From positions 387,641,037 to 387,705,036 of the forward strand of contig NC_080672.1 in NCBI RefSeq assembly GCF_030247195.1: a stretch of DNA of 64,000 nt. Reading direction: 5' to 3'. The stretch is from Topomyia yanbarensis. Lineage: Eukaryota > Arthropoda > Insecta > Diptera > Culicidae. Every line of letters starts with the position of its first letter. The stretch's first letter is position 1. The notes below the pieces were generated by a model, which did no database searches, had not been told where the DNA came from, and saw only the letters and a program-made list of their open reading frames with translations. Below are positions 24,719 through 36,420 of the stretch, piece after piece. The position numbers and the translations under genes were made by a program.

Positions 24719-26590
24719 TTGCTAGGTACTACGGCCCGCTGTTATGACGTCATCGCCTTAACCGAGACTTGGCTTGACAACCGTACTCTGTCTCGTGTGG
24801 TGCTTGGTTCGGCATTTGATGTGTACCACAGTGACCGCAACGCCCTCAACAGCCATAAGACGTCGGGTGGTGGTGTGCTTATCGCTGTTCGCTATGCCAT
24901 AAAAGCCCGATCGATGAACGATGACCGGTGGACGAGCTACGAGCAAGTGTGGTTGTCAGAGAAACTGGCCAATCGCTCGCTGTTCCTGTGTGTATTTCTC
25001 ACCTGATAGAATTCGCGATTCCAGCATGTTCGATGTACATCTTTCCTTCGTACTCTTGGTGACCTTAATTGCCGACGCGAACATCGTTGATCTGGGCGAC
25101 TTGAGGCTACCTGAATTGACGTGGTGTCCAGCAAGCATTGGATTTCTACGACTAGATACTGAACAATCTGCGTTTATCGTCAACGCCAGTAGTATATTAG
25201 ATTGGTACAATAGCGCCACTCTTCAGCAAATCAATAATGGCACAAACGAGAATGGACGTACATTGAATCTCTGTTTTGTGTTTTGTATGCTCCATATTAT
25301 ACCACGGATCCGTTTCCTTTATTCCAGCAGGTGCGTCATCATCCCCCCCTAAAAAGGGGAACAAATTGAACATCGATAATTATCGAGGATCGTGTTTAAG
25401 GGCGATATCCAAACTATGGTTGTTTTGGACCCTATTTTCTTTCACTGTAAGTACTACATCGTAGACGACCAACATACTTTTATGCCTAAACGAGGGACAA
25501 CGACCAACCTGATGTCATTGACAACGTATGAATTCGATGGTCTCACTGACGGGCTGCAAATCGATGCATTTTACATGGATCTATTCGCGACCATCGACAA
25601 AAACAACCATGATATCGCAATAGCCAAGCTAGATAAACTCGGTATTCACGGTCAACTTCTACGCTGGTTTCGATGGACTTCGCTGGTCAACTTTTCGATG
25701 GAAAGCAACTCCAAACCAGCATTAAGGACTATGTATCTGCACCATTTCTCGCTACATCCGTCCCGCAAGGAAGTCGCCTCGGCCCAGTAATATTTCTTCT
25801 CTATTTTTATGACGTCAATATCAAATTACAAGGATCCCGATCCCGGCTCTTCTTCGCCGACGATATGTCGATTTTTCGACAGGTACGGGATTCTACCGAT
25901 ACCGAATTTCTTCAAATTGAACTGAACCGCTTCAGTACGTATTATGATCTGAACAGAATGGTTATAATCCCGAGCAAATGCTCAATCGTCACGTTTGCAC
26001 GGAAACTTTATCCGATCCAGTTCAATTGCCGTCTGTTTGACTCGAGCGTCCAAGGCACTCTCACGTTGAGGATCTGCAGTCATCTTGGATTCGACAGTAA
26101 CGTTCAAACTACATACTTCATATATTGTGGACAAAACAACAGGAATGTTAGCGTTCATCTTCCGGAAAGCAAAAAAACTTCAGTGACGTATACTGTCTTA
26201 AATTGCTTTATTGTTGGTCGTCCCGTTCGTTAGAATATTGTTCTGTTGTTGGAATCCGTACTATCAGAACGGGATTATCAGAATCGAGGCTGTCGAACGC
26301 CGGTTTATAGGCTTTGCCCTTCGACATCTCCCATGACGAAACAGATTCTATCTGCCGATCTATCTCTGTTAGAGTGGATTGCTCTACAATTCTATAACGC
26401 CTTCAAGCCTGCATTCGAAGACTACGTACTAACTCTCTTCTGCGACTACCTTTTAGGAGAACCAACTGCGGTCGCCACAGTGCTGTTAAGGGACTTCAGC
26501 GAGTTTTCAATAGAATTAATTGCCACAGGATTCGACGTCAGCTGGACTAGAACTACGATTAAAAATAAGTTTTTCTTTAATTAAATGTAA
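24662..26590 (+). pseudogene. ORF2 remnant of family A: endonuclease and reverse transcriptase
   Basis: Endonuclease scraps in order: YYRDVGGLN (about 24675), ALTETWLDNRTLS (24752), SGGGVLIAVR (24867), then after a frameshift GDLRLPELTW (about 25095), the counterpart of the catalytic GDFN-type motif with Phe and Asn changed. The reverse transcriptase starts at about 25350 (NKLNIDNYRG), directly after a deletion. It has motif A with its Asp (FYMDLFATIDKNNHD, about 25570), SVPQGSRLGPVIF (25762) and the catalytic FADD (FFADDMS, about 25855). The C-terminal part follows at 26246-26584 after another break. The two RT Asp positions that can be checked are retained, but at least three frame changes make it dead. 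Confidence 0.85.
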
Positions 26591-26640
26591 CTAGGCTTAG
26601 TACCACCATTGGGGCCAGACAAATAAATCTCAACAAATGC

Positions 26641-29600
26641 CAACTCATCCACGTTAAATCAATGAAAAACAGAGTTTTCAATACTAATACCTAAACCACA
26701 AACAGGAGCAAAATTTGTGATAGCGGCTCCGGCCATAATGACAACCACAAAATCGCATCCCCTCCAAGGGCGCCAGACTAAGAGGTGCGCTGAAATCAAA
26801 ATTTTTGTGAGGATGAATCATGAAATAGATCCAAGATAATGTGCCATATACAAGTGAACTGAACACTGAAAAGGAAGAGAATGTGAACACGAAAGGTTCC
26901 AAGCTGATGCAGTTTTTGCTCGAGCAGAAACTGCGTCACGTTCTAACTCCAACTGCTATTTCAACTGACTGATCCCCACATGGGGATAATCAGAGATACT
27001 CTTCAAAAAGAGCATAATGATTTGTTGTGGTGAGTGGCGTAGCTATTTTTAATTTTTCTGCAAGAGTGCTTAGATCGTCTTTAAATGGGACGCTGCAGAT
27101 TCCTGGGATACTCTCTCATAATAGGCATACCTATTTTTCAACATTCTCAATACAAGAGTCATCCTTACGATTCTCGGTACAACAGCCGAACAGGCAAACG
27201 ATTCTTGTCCAAGAAGACATAATTAAACACAATAGTTCATACGATACGAATTTGTGTGTCCCTTACACAATTTTGCCCCATCTAGTGCGATTTCCATTAA
27301 AAAAGAACTTTGCTCAATGAAGCAAAGGGGACCTTGAAACAGCCAAACCGATTTCGAATCGGTGACCCCACCGTCGATCTCAACTTTGTTAGTGAACATT
27401 TAGACGCGGTAGTACTTTATTAAAGCCTTGTAGCCACTAACGGCATTTGCTTGCTTTATACAGAATATCACAATTCTGAACTTATCTGGACGATCTTTCG
27501 GGATATCTGTCACTGTTTTATTTATTTATTTAACAACACTTAACGGATTATCTTTGGTCTAAAGAAACTCAAATATGGTCCAACCGGGTTCAATCAATGT
27601 TTTTAAACGGGAAGTCGGAATCTGGGTCTTTTCAGGAGAGTTTATTTATACCCGGGCCCAAAACCCGGCGCAAAACTTAAAAATACGAAGGTAGAGACAG
27701 AAATAAGGTAAGATATAATAAATTGAAAGACAAGCCTAAGGACAATTATGCAAACATGTGGTAAGTTTGGGGGTCCGCAAGGGAGGACATTCCCCACGGT
27801 TTTTAACCGAAACTGTTTTGTGAAGTGATCAAAACTTTTTAAATAAATAAAGAAACATCCCATAAATGAAAAAAACATCCGACTGAATTGTAAATTACTT
27901 CGACCATTCCAATTCACAAAAGAAATTGGTGTTATCGAACTGAAACATCTGATCCTCGAGTAGGTACCAGTGGAATGTTATACAACGTACAACATGTGAA
28001 ATCCTTTAAACCTTTACATTTGAAGACTTTCTTCGGGGGGATTCATGCTCATATTCGCTGACAATACTGATAGCATTGGCAAATGCCTTTGTGGCCATCG
28101 CCTCAGGAGAACGGAGCCATTTCCATGAACGAAATCATTGTTCGAAAGTCGAAATAAAAAGAATCACAAAGTTAACACCAAAGGGGCGCAAAACTGAGAC
28201 TTCGCCAAGGGCACCAGAAGGTCACGCTACGGTTATGCGGGCACCAAGTCAGTTTAAACGATCATGACCTTGACATGATAGACACTTGAGAATTAAACGA
28301 CCCCCATGAACCAGTAAGCAGGCACACAAACGCTTTCTTGTCGCGAAAGAAGGTCTCCGCGCGCAATTGACAGTTGTTTGAACGAGATATAAAGCATAAT
28401 CCATAACATTTGTTTATATTATTTACATATTACAAACCTATCAAGGATCCACGGCTGACTCATTATACTGCTGAGTGTGTCATTTGACGGTAATTATTTC
28501 CGAATAGATTGCTGGAGACGATGGCATATTGATTCTCATAAAATTCAAACTCTTAATTAGCTATATCCTTTATTAATAGTTTTTCATAGTATCATACATA
28601 CCAGTACTTCTTTTTATTCAGTACAAAAATTGGATCGATGTTCCCGGTATTTTCGGTACTGTTATTCCCGTTACCACAACCCAAGACCATTTCGATGCTA
28701 TTTGTTCTTGCTCAAGTTTTATAGAGGTTTTATCGTAGATGTATTAAGATTTGAGATAAAATAGGTCCCATGCCCAAAGAAACAGGTAGGTTTTAAACCA
28801 CTTTAAAGGTATCTAGAAGCATAAAAGCGAACACAGGGATAGGGCCAAGGATTTTTGGAAGAATCGATTGAGATTGAATCGCTCGGACCGATTAGTAAAT
28901 CTGTCAGCAGACTGGAATTGGATTACGGTGCTGTTGAACTCGGATGAATGAATTCCATGAAGCTAGAACTGGATAAGCAGCAGATCGAGGTGAAAACATG
29001 ATGAAAGAAAACGAAAGTCGCAAACATCACAATTAGGAAATGCTAGTCTAAATAAAGCTGTTATTGTTGAGTAAGATAAAGTACCAGTTTACATGGATCT
29101 TTTAATAAAAATTTTTTAGACGCGCTGAAATGTGGGACAATGCGATCTTGAATTATATGCCAGTCTTCTGTTTCGTAAAACTCCCTTGTTTTAAACAGTC
29201 ATCCTTCACACCGGAAACATTTAGAGTAGACAATCTACTTCAATTTATATTTCATAATTTAACCGAATATTTTTAACCATTTTTGTTGATTTCCAACCCA
29301 GTCGGCTAATTATTACTTTCCTTCAACAAAAACTTGAACCACCCTACTATGCCACGAAGCCAATACATATTTATCTCTGTCCAGGCGCACTGGCAAAGCG
29401 CGTCTATTAGCAAATTCCTTTCATCATTGTCTGCCTCGGGCCGTAAATACGCTACCAGCTGACCAGCCGCGGACGACGATACGGGCCACTGCTAGGTCAG
29501 TGCCTCCGGCTTTGAGTTTTTTGATTGCGATCCAATAAAATTTATTGTTTGATTGTTTTTTAAACACACACAGCACACAAGTGACATGCAGGACAAGTTG

Positions 29601-31080
29601 GACGATTATTTTAAAAAATCTCCGTGGAACGTCTCCCCCGCGCCCGCTTTTTCTAGTAAAAGATTGAATCGTTGGCTGCTGGATAGCCTCCTAGCCTCAT
29701 CAGCAGCAGCAAGAAAAGAGGAAAGTAGCGAAATAAACCTACTACTTTCTCGACCTGTTCGCACGACGATGGCGCCATGCGATGGTTTTATAGTTTCAAG
29801 CCATTAGAGAAACCCAACGGAGTTGAATTGTGCGAATGGCCTTGCAGGACTTTAGCAGGGTGACTGTTGTGGATTGTGTTTTTTGCGCGTTTGAAACCGT
29901 GTCAGATTAATAGTCCGCTAATCGTTGCGAAAATCTCAGACAGTCGAAGCTACAACAATCGAGCAGCAACCGGGTGAGTAATACTACAAACTAGACAACG
30001 GTCGGCGGTGAGTAGGTACGCAGATGTTATCTGACCCGGTTGTTATAGATTCGCGAATTGGATCACACGATGAAACAATTGAACCGAGCAGTCGATCAGT
30101 CCGGTTAAAGATGTTTAGGTGCAGCATACATTGAAAAGCTAAGCTGCCTATGATGTGCTGTTGAAAAGTGATGCCCGTGTGGAGAATTGCCTGGAGGGGG
30201 TTATTATTGAGTCAAACGAGCTTGGATATGGTTTGCGATACCAAACAAAGGTGTCGGGATTCGATCATCAATCTCGGCTGGTGGGTCACGAAACACACCG
30301 CCCAAAACGAGCTCGTGTGGGATAGGTAAATTGATGTTGATCACGCTCAACATGATTATTTATGAAGGATGTGAAAAACGATGCACACGTGTGGAATAGT
30401 GAAATTTTAAAATGTTCGTATTGGATGTTCCGACATAATTTGTAATAACGCTATCATAGCTGCGTGTTCGGGAATGCATTTGATTGGATCAGCTCGTTAA
30501 TTAACAAAATGCACAAACAGTAATCATTTTTTGTGTTGTTGAGACAGGGGCACGTGCAACTGAACAGACAGGAAGGACTGTCTACGAATCGACTGGGGTT
30601 GCAATTGAGTATAGAAATCTTGCATGATATGGATACGATTGTGCAAAAGCATCTTTATTGGGGCGACTTAGATAATTGATTTAAATTCGAAAAAGGAAGC
30701 CTTCATGGACAAAAAGCCACCAAGCTACTAGGGTTGTGGTATGGTATGTCTTGTTGATTAAAAATATATTTTGAAAATATGAAGCTTCCGATGAACAATC
30801 GTTAATTTAAGGACACCCCTTGATTTTGTAAATTTGTTTCTTCAAAATACAGCAATTTAGTTTTGCCAACATTTCTCTGAACAGTTGCATCTAATTATCG
30901 ATGTTTCGATTTTAAAATGTGCAGCACTCAGATCTGTAGTGCGTTTCGGTCCCATTAACTTGAAGTTATCATTTATCTTCCAAATTCTTGTTTAATTTTT
31001 AATAAAGTCACGTTTTACTGAAGCTTACGTTTAACCTTCACCAGCAACGGATCATAATGAGTAAAAAGGAAACAGTTTAT
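26641..31080. other. No gene recognised; GC-richer part at 29.4-30.1 kb
   Basis: Open frames 27027-27320, 28076-28267 and 29553-29807 (plus) and 26684-26902 and 27642-27917 (minus) show no known domain. From about 29430 to 30100 the sequence is GC-richer and repeat-free. It contains 'ccaataaaatttattg' at 29531 and two GTGAGT words in donor-like context ('accgggtgagtaat' near 29970, 'ggcggtgagtagg' near 30005), on the plus strand. These may be chance. Confidence 0.3.
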
Positions 31081-31500
31081 CCCGCTCTGATTGTAGTCGT
31101 TGATTTCAACTCTTGCAAGATGCGTCCCTCTTTTGGTATTGTGGAACGATTGAGTCCGCCTTGAACTTCTACCCAATTCACTGCTTTAAGCAACTAAAGC
31201 AATCAACAATTACCAGTCTCCCCAAACCATGCATTGAGCCAGCTTTCGACAATACTGTATTCGAATCGATTCAGCGTGCGGCTAATTCAAAGGGTACAGG
31301 AGCAATCCAGTGTCGGATGGGTTACTGAAATGTTGGGACAACACCGACGAGACTAAAACAATGAGAACACATAGATACTGTCCTCAAAATGGTGTGCTGT
31401 CACCCCTTTTGTGGTCACTGACAGTACAACCGCAGCTGCTGCTAAGGCAGCAACAAATATCGAGACAACAAAGCCTGCTGCATTTTGCTCCTCAAAATAA
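31080..31500 (+). pseudogene. Reverse transcriptase scrap of a non-LTR element
   Basis: Around 31235-31310 the frame reads AFDNTVFESIQRAANSKG, the region after motif A. About 31375-31415, in a different frame, there is CPQNGVLSPLLWSLTV, the counterpart of the family's PQGGVLSPLLW motif B with one Gly changed to Asn. The Asp-Asp motif is not found. It is short and broken and ends against the TIR element starting at 31703. R1/LOA-type affinity is possible but not established. Confidence 0.65.
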
Positions 31501-31702
31501 TACAACATTTGAACAATATTTTCTTAAAGTTTCCTCAGAATATATTGAAAATTTGGTAAGTGATAGTGAACCTCCGAGAGCACCTCGAAAAATTCGGTGT
31601 ACATCACAACTCAAAATCGACTGTATTAATCGTTTTGCAATTTTGCGCAGATCTTCATTTCATTTTTCAAATAAACGCGAGAGTTTTTTACAACATTGTT
31701 AT

Positions 31703-32790
31703 TAGAGTAGAATGGGGTCAAATAGGTATGGGGATTTAGTAGGTATATGGCATTATCTTTGCTATGTTATTGCAGAGATCGCTCGTGTTGCGTGAAATTG
31801 ATACGTGCTAGAGAACATCATTGACGACTGTCATTTCGGCTGTTACCGTGTATGTTTTCACGTTTTGTTCTGCGACAACGCATTGTCTTTTGGCCTTAGT
31901 ACAGTACATTTAATCAATGTAAAAAAATGTCAAGTGAGTGATTTCTTACGTAGCAAATAATGCTGAACATGAGAAAATTCAAATAATTTTGACAGGAAAT
32001 GGTGTGTTATTTTGCGCAAAAAACGCCAAAATAAAGTAAAGGGGACAAGAATGCAATTGCATCTGTTCAAAATGAGGCCAGTATTACATTAACCTCTAAA
32101 CAATTCAAACTTCCGTTCGAAACAAAACGTGCTCGTGTGAAAAGAAAGTGCTCGTCATCAATGAAAGTGCGTCAGATATTTCGTGTTAGATAACAATAAA
32201 ATAATTTAAGGTATTGTTCAAGTAGATAATCGAAAAAACATGGTCGAAAAAGAAAAGGAAATTCTTTTCAAAACCAAAAAAAAACATGGCAATCCCACAG
32301 CTAAACAACCACGTGAGCCGGAATGCACAACTTCTATTTCACACTCTGACGATGACGAAAACACTAAAGAAATCATTCACAAGTACAGAACCAAACGCAG
32401 CTGCTAAAATAAAACGTTTTGTCAATATTTCCGTCCGCGGTTTCATGATTTTTTATATCATTTGTCAATTTCTCATTTTCTTACCTGAATGACGTCAATG
32501 GATTATTTGTATTATTAATTTTTAAATAATCGTCAGTATTTATAGTCTTCCAATAAAAGTTGAACTGCTGATTTTCTAGGCGCATTGTTTTGTTTTACCT
32601 ATCGCACCCCCAGATTTCGAAAATATCGAAAAAAGTACCTTGGCGTTGTTGAATATAGCTTAATTAATATTTACCCAGGCATAAAATCATTCTTTCCAAA
32701 ATGTTACCAGATGTATGTAGATTTTCAATGAGTGCCTGTTTGTCGAAATCAGTGCAAAAAAACTGATCTACTTGACCCCCCTCTACTCTA
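31703..32790 (+). mobile_element. TIR element of about 1.1 kb with a transposase-tail-like remnant
   Basis: The left end 'tagagtagaatggggtcaaa' is mirrored by 'cttgacccccctctactcta' at the right, with a few differences. A TA at each edge would fit a TA target duplication. At 32240-32405 the plus strand reads a charged tail (KKKHGNPTAKQPREPE, then SHSDDDENTKEIIHKYR), and at about 32120-32190 KKVLVINESASDISC. These resemble the C-terminal tails of pogo/Tigger-type transposases, but no DDE core or DNA-binding domain is present. It is an internally deleted, inert copy. Confidence 0.65.
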
Positions 32791-33180
32791 CTATTCATGC
32801 AATCAATGATTTTTACTAGAAATTGATAGAACAAAAAAAAAACCAAAAATTTGAAAAAAAACCCATATTCACCTGGAGAATTAGGTGGACAAATACTGTA
32901 TAGAACTTCAAAACGATTGGTTCGGTAAAATTTGAGCTATTCACTCTCACTCGCTCAATTTTCAGTATTTTACAACAATAATTTGCGAAAATATATTTCA
33001 GATGTTGCATTTGAATGAATGCTAGTAGTCCCATTCCAGTTTTTCTTTTAAAGAAAATGTATATTTGTTACAGAATTAAAAATTTATATAAATTTTCTAT
33101 AAAAAAATTATAGAAAATTTATAGATGAGGAGGTATTCTGACAGCTGAAAAAAAATTTAAATGATTGAAACACAACTGCA
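32791..33180. other. AT-rich stretch, no feature recognised
   Basis: A short palindromic AT tract ('aattttctataaaaaaattatagaaaatt') spans about 33092-33120. No gene is supported. Confidence 0.35.
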
Positions 33181-33194
33181 GTGGGCTTTTCCCT

Positions 33195-33209
33195 GCTCAA
33201 ATAAACAAA

Positions 33210-33248
<39 letters not shown>

Positions 33249-33380
33249 ATTAATAAATTAATAAATTAATAAATTAATAAATTAATAAATTAATAAATTA
33301 ATAAATTAATAAATTAATAAATTAATAAATTAATAAATTAATAAATTAATAAATTAAGAAATAAATAAATAAATGAATAA
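33195..33380. repeat. Microsatellite (AAAT)n changing to (AATTAATA)n
   Basis: A run of 'aaat' units at about 33200-33250 passes into repeated 'taataaat' (8-bp) units to about 33355, then back into 'aaat' units. It is a clean example of a point change spreading through a microsatellite. Confidence 0.95.
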
Positions 33381-33780
33381 ATAAATAAACCATCGAAGAA
33401 TCAAGGCAACAGAGAATCAAAGATTAAAAAAACAAAGAATTAAAGAATCAGTGATCTAAAAATCAAAGAATCCAGCAATCAAAGAATTAAAGAAACAAAA
33501 AAATCATAGAATTAAAGAGTCGAATAATCAATGAATCAAAAAAAACATAAAAAGATTAAAAGAATCAAAGACTCGAGGAATCAAACAATCAAAGAAAAAA
33601 AAACATCAGAAATTCAAAAAAATAAAGAATCAACAAATTAATCAAAGAAAAAAACCAAGAGTCAAAAAAACCAAAGAATCAAAATATCAAATAATCAATG
33701 AATCCTGCAACCAAATATTCAAATAATTATTCAAATAGATTAATAAACAAATAACCGAATAATCAAATAATTAAATTGAT
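33381..33780. repeat. Degenerate 'aatcaaag' simple-sequence tract
   Basis: Imperfect 'aaagaatcaaa' and 'aataatcaa' words fill the tract. It resembles an old, mutated version of the neighbouring 8-bp array. No frame is open for long. Confidence 0.7.
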
Positions 33781-34135
33781 GCTAATCGTCGACAGGTTTT
33801 CAGTGGTGGTCTTGCGTGGCTTTTCTTTTGTCGGTTGTCACGGTAAAGATGGACAAGTCTGTCTATGCCAAGACACATGCTGGTGAACTCGGGTTTTTCG
33901 TAGTTATGCTGCCTAAGCTCGACCATCATCAGCAGAAGACAAAAGTTAAGCCCGTACGATATTAAGCCTGTTCTAATGACCCTGTCACTTCTAGTTTTCC
34001 TCTGTTTACTTCACATCCTTGCTCTCACTTGAGTACTATGGCTCTAATTTTCATAACTTTCTCTACGCAGTAATCTCTAGCTAATTGAATGTCGTTAAAA
34101 TGTAAAAAAGAAAATGTGACTAACATAGTCGAAAT
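33781..34135. other. Non-repetitive island inside the simple-repeat domain
   Basis: About 350 bp of normal-complexity sequence is set between degenerate repeat tracts. I find no terminal inverted repeats and no domain, so whether it is an inserted element or the original DNA is open. Confidence 0.4.
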
Positions 34136-34290
34136 AAAAAAGGAACAAATAATTAAATAATCGAATAATCAAATAACCAAGTTATCAAATATTTGAACAA
34201 TCAGATAATCAAATAAACGAATAATCAAATAGTCAAGTAATTAAGTACTGAAATAATGAAATAATGAACTATCAAACAATTAAAAAATCA
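34136..34290. repeat. Degenerate 'aataatcaaat' tract
   Basis: Imperfect short units like those at 33.4-33.8 kb lead directly into the regular 8-bp array that follows. Confidence 0.65.
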
Positions 34291-34488
34291 AAGAATGAAA
34301 GCACGAAAGAATGAAAGGATGAAAGAATGACAGAATGAAAGAATGAAAGAATGAAAGAATGAAAGAATGAAAGAATGAAAGACTGAAAGAATGAAAGAAT
34401 GAAAGAATGAAAGAATGAAAGAATGAAAGAATGAAAGAATGAAAGAATGAAAGAATGAAAGAATGAAAGAATGAAAGAATGAAAGAAT
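34291..34488. repeat. (GAAAGAAT)n array, left part
   Basis: An 8-bp unit repeats with very few changes and is interrupted at 34489 by the SINE. Read on the minus strand it gives the open frames of FHSFILSF repeats in three registers; those are artefacts of the repeat. Confidence 0.97.
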
Positions 34489-34656
34489 CGGGGAGTGGGC
34501 GTAGCGTATTGGTAAATCGATTGCCTTGTACGCAGCGCACCTGGGTTCGAGTCCCGACCCCGCACATAGGGTTAGAAATTTTTCCAAAGAGATTTTTCTA
34601 ACCCGAAGAGGCCAATGACCTTAAGGTTAAAACCTCTATAATTGAAATAAAAAAAA
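34489..34656 (+). mobile_element. Feilai-type SINE, continuous copy
   Basis: A tRNA-like head with A box ('gggcgtagcgtattgg') and B box ('ggttcgagtcc') is followed by 'cccgcacatagggttagaaa', 'tttttctaacccgaagagg', 'ccttaaggttaaaacctcta' and an A-rich end. The body matches the split copy at 16.4 kb. A partial internal duplication of the 'agatttttc' region at about 34570-34600 is visible. It lies within the 8-bp array, so target duplication cannot be told from the repeat. The flanking reading frames on the minus strand that run into it have no meaning. Confidence 0.92.
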
Positions 34657-35060
34657 TGAAAGAATGAAAGAATGAAAGAATGAAAGAATGAAAGAATGAA
34701 AGAATGAAAGAATGAAAGAATGAAAGAATGAAAGAATGAAAGAATGAAAGAATGAAAGAATGAAAGAATGAAAGAATGAAAGAATGAAAGAATGAAAGAA
34801 TGAAAGAATGAAAGAATGAAAGAATGAAAGAATGAAAGAATGAAAGAATGAAAGAATGAAAGAATGAAAGAATGAAAGAATGAAAGAATGAAAGAATGAA
34901 AGAATGAAAGAATGAAAGAATGAAAGAATGAAAGAATGAAAGAATGAAAGAATGAAAGAATGAAAGAATGAAAGAATGAAAGAATGAAATAATAAAAGAA
35001 TGGAAGAATGAAAGAATGAAAAAACGAAAGAACGATAGAATTAAAGAATGAAAGGATGAA
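34657..35060. repeat. (GAAAGAAT)n array, right part
   Basis: The same 8-bp unit as on the left continues almost perfectly to about 34988, then decays ('aataaaag', 'gaaaaaacg'). Confidence 0.97.
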
Positions 35061-35310
35061 AGAATCAGAAAATCAGAAAATTAAAGAATCAAAGAATGAA
35101 AGAATCCAAGAATGGAAGAATCATATCAGCATAGCATCATCAAAATCATCATCATCAATTAATCGAAAAATCCAAGAATAAAGGAATCTAGGGATCAAAG
35201 AATCAAGGAAGCGAAGAATCAATAAATCAGTACAATTAATAAAATCAAGGAATCGAAGAATCGTAGTCAAAAAATCAAAGAATAAAAACATCATTGAATC
35301 AAAGAGAGAA
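35061..35310. repeat. Degenerate 'aagaatcaaag' tract
   Basis: Imperfect units continue the array and include 'atcatcaaaatcatcatcatc' around 35128-35158. They fade out by about 35310. Confidence 0.7.
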
Positions 35311-35639
35311 TGTTTGACAACATATCCAAACATGATAGTGATTTTTTCGTAGGAGTTTCGATGAAAACCGAAATAAATATTTTAATCATATTTGCACAAC
35401 TATGGTAAATTTGATCAAAGACGCGTGCTCGAGATTAAAAAAAATCGATTGTCTCCTATTTTCATTGTATCAATTAATTTATAAAATCAGCAAAATATTC
35501 TATGAAATTTTTTAGCACAAATACAGACAAGTAATTTGTCTGCGAATTATAAGCTAAATCGATGGATGACATAAAATATGTAAAATTACCGTGTTTATGT
35601 TTATAGCTCCTTATAGTTGTTTTATATTATATTATAAAC

Positions 35640-36420
35640 GCCACACCGCATAGCAGGTCCAATCCCTTATCATTAGCCAAGTGATCATGGCGGATTGAAA
35701 TTTGCTACCGCTTTCTGATAAAAGCTCGGTTAGAAACTCGCCGCAAAACCGGGAATCGACCAATCTCGTGCGACAGCTGCGCGGAAAAAGTAAAAGATTA
35801 CACCGCGCTGATAATAATAATGCGCAAATTGCCAACCATCATCGGGGTAGCCAAAAGCGAAGCCAGTTGCGCGCGATCTTGACGACGGCGCCAGTGACTT
35901 GCAAGCTGTGCGAGCGCGCGCGCTCATTGGAGGAGACGAACCCACCAGGGGAAATTCTTCGCTTATCTCGCGGAACGCGCGCGCGCGACCTGCTCTGCGC
36001 AACGGAAGAAAAAATAAAAACGATCGCGTAGCCGCAGCACACACAACAGCAGAATGTTGCAAAGAATGTGCGACTTTGTTTACGACCGGACCGCCGAGCT
36101 ACACGCGCCGGGGCCGTCGTCGCCGATAAATCCGGGAAAGTTTTTCCTTCAACCGTGTGCATGAGATGAGGTTCGGCCTTCGACGGTGTTGAAGTTTTCT
36201 CCGTACATACAACGTCATGACAGTCTTAACAGCAGTAACATGGACGACAGAGGGAGGACTAGTTTTTTGATGGACAGCATGTGTAATTTGGTGGAACCTC
36301 GACGGCGTCGTCACGGTTATCCGTGCATCGTTAATCACTTTAGCCTGATTCGAACGGTGCCGTCGATGCCACGCGGGGTAAGAAAGGGTTGCCATTTTGA
36401 TTACCCATGCATATTTCTTT
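35640..36420. promoter_or_regulatory. GC-rich island, possible promoter, exon or enhancer
   Basis: This is the most GC-rich and CpG-dense part of the window (for example 'gcgagcgcgcgcgctc' at 35909 and 'cgcggaacgcgcgcgcgcg' near 35968), directly beside AT-rich simple repeats. Overlapping open frames in both directions (such as 35702-36031 plus and 35839-36162 minus) are expected in GC-rich DNA and show no domain. On the plus strand an ATG at 36240 ('taacatgg') opens a frame that meets a donor-like 'cggggtaagaa' at 36374-36384 after 46 codons. No acceptor or partner exon is known. Function is inferred from composition only. Confidence 0.35.

Larger units (their letters stand above)
23960..26640 (+). 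mobile_element. Decayed non-LTR retrotransposon, family A
   Basis: One element can be traced through ORF1-like (23960-24700) and ORF2-like (24660-26590) sequence and a short 3' untranslated region ending around 'caaataaatctcaac' (26620-26640). The APE-type endonuclease and reverse transcriptase domains are both recognisable but broken by stops, frameshifts and a deletion between them near 25350. Two other pieces of this family lie in the window: 20574-20765 (3' end, same strand) and 44391-44785 (ORF1, opposite strand). By its APE-plus-RT layout it belongs to the Jockey/CR1/LOA-like group; the exact clade needs a phylogeny. Confidence 0.85.

Noticed and set aside
25965..25985. Insertion end of the 14.2-kb MITE ('atcccgagcaaatgctc')
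   Set aside because: The word lies within continuous reverse transcriptase coding sequence and has no partner end; chance match.
32470..32490. Possible third ratchet point ('cttacctg' on the plus strand)
   Set aside because: The minus-strand reading has CAG|GTAAGA but the sequence before it is not a pyrimidine tract.
34272..34587. Three overlapping minus-strand ORFs of 95-99 aa with FHSFILSF repeats
   Set aside because: They are translations of the (GAAAGAAT)n microsatellite in three registers, running into the SINE; not genes.
35702..36162. Overlapping ORFs of 107-110 aa on both strands
   Set aside because: Long open frames in all registers are expected in GC-rich DNA; composition is Arg/Ser-rich and no domain is seen.
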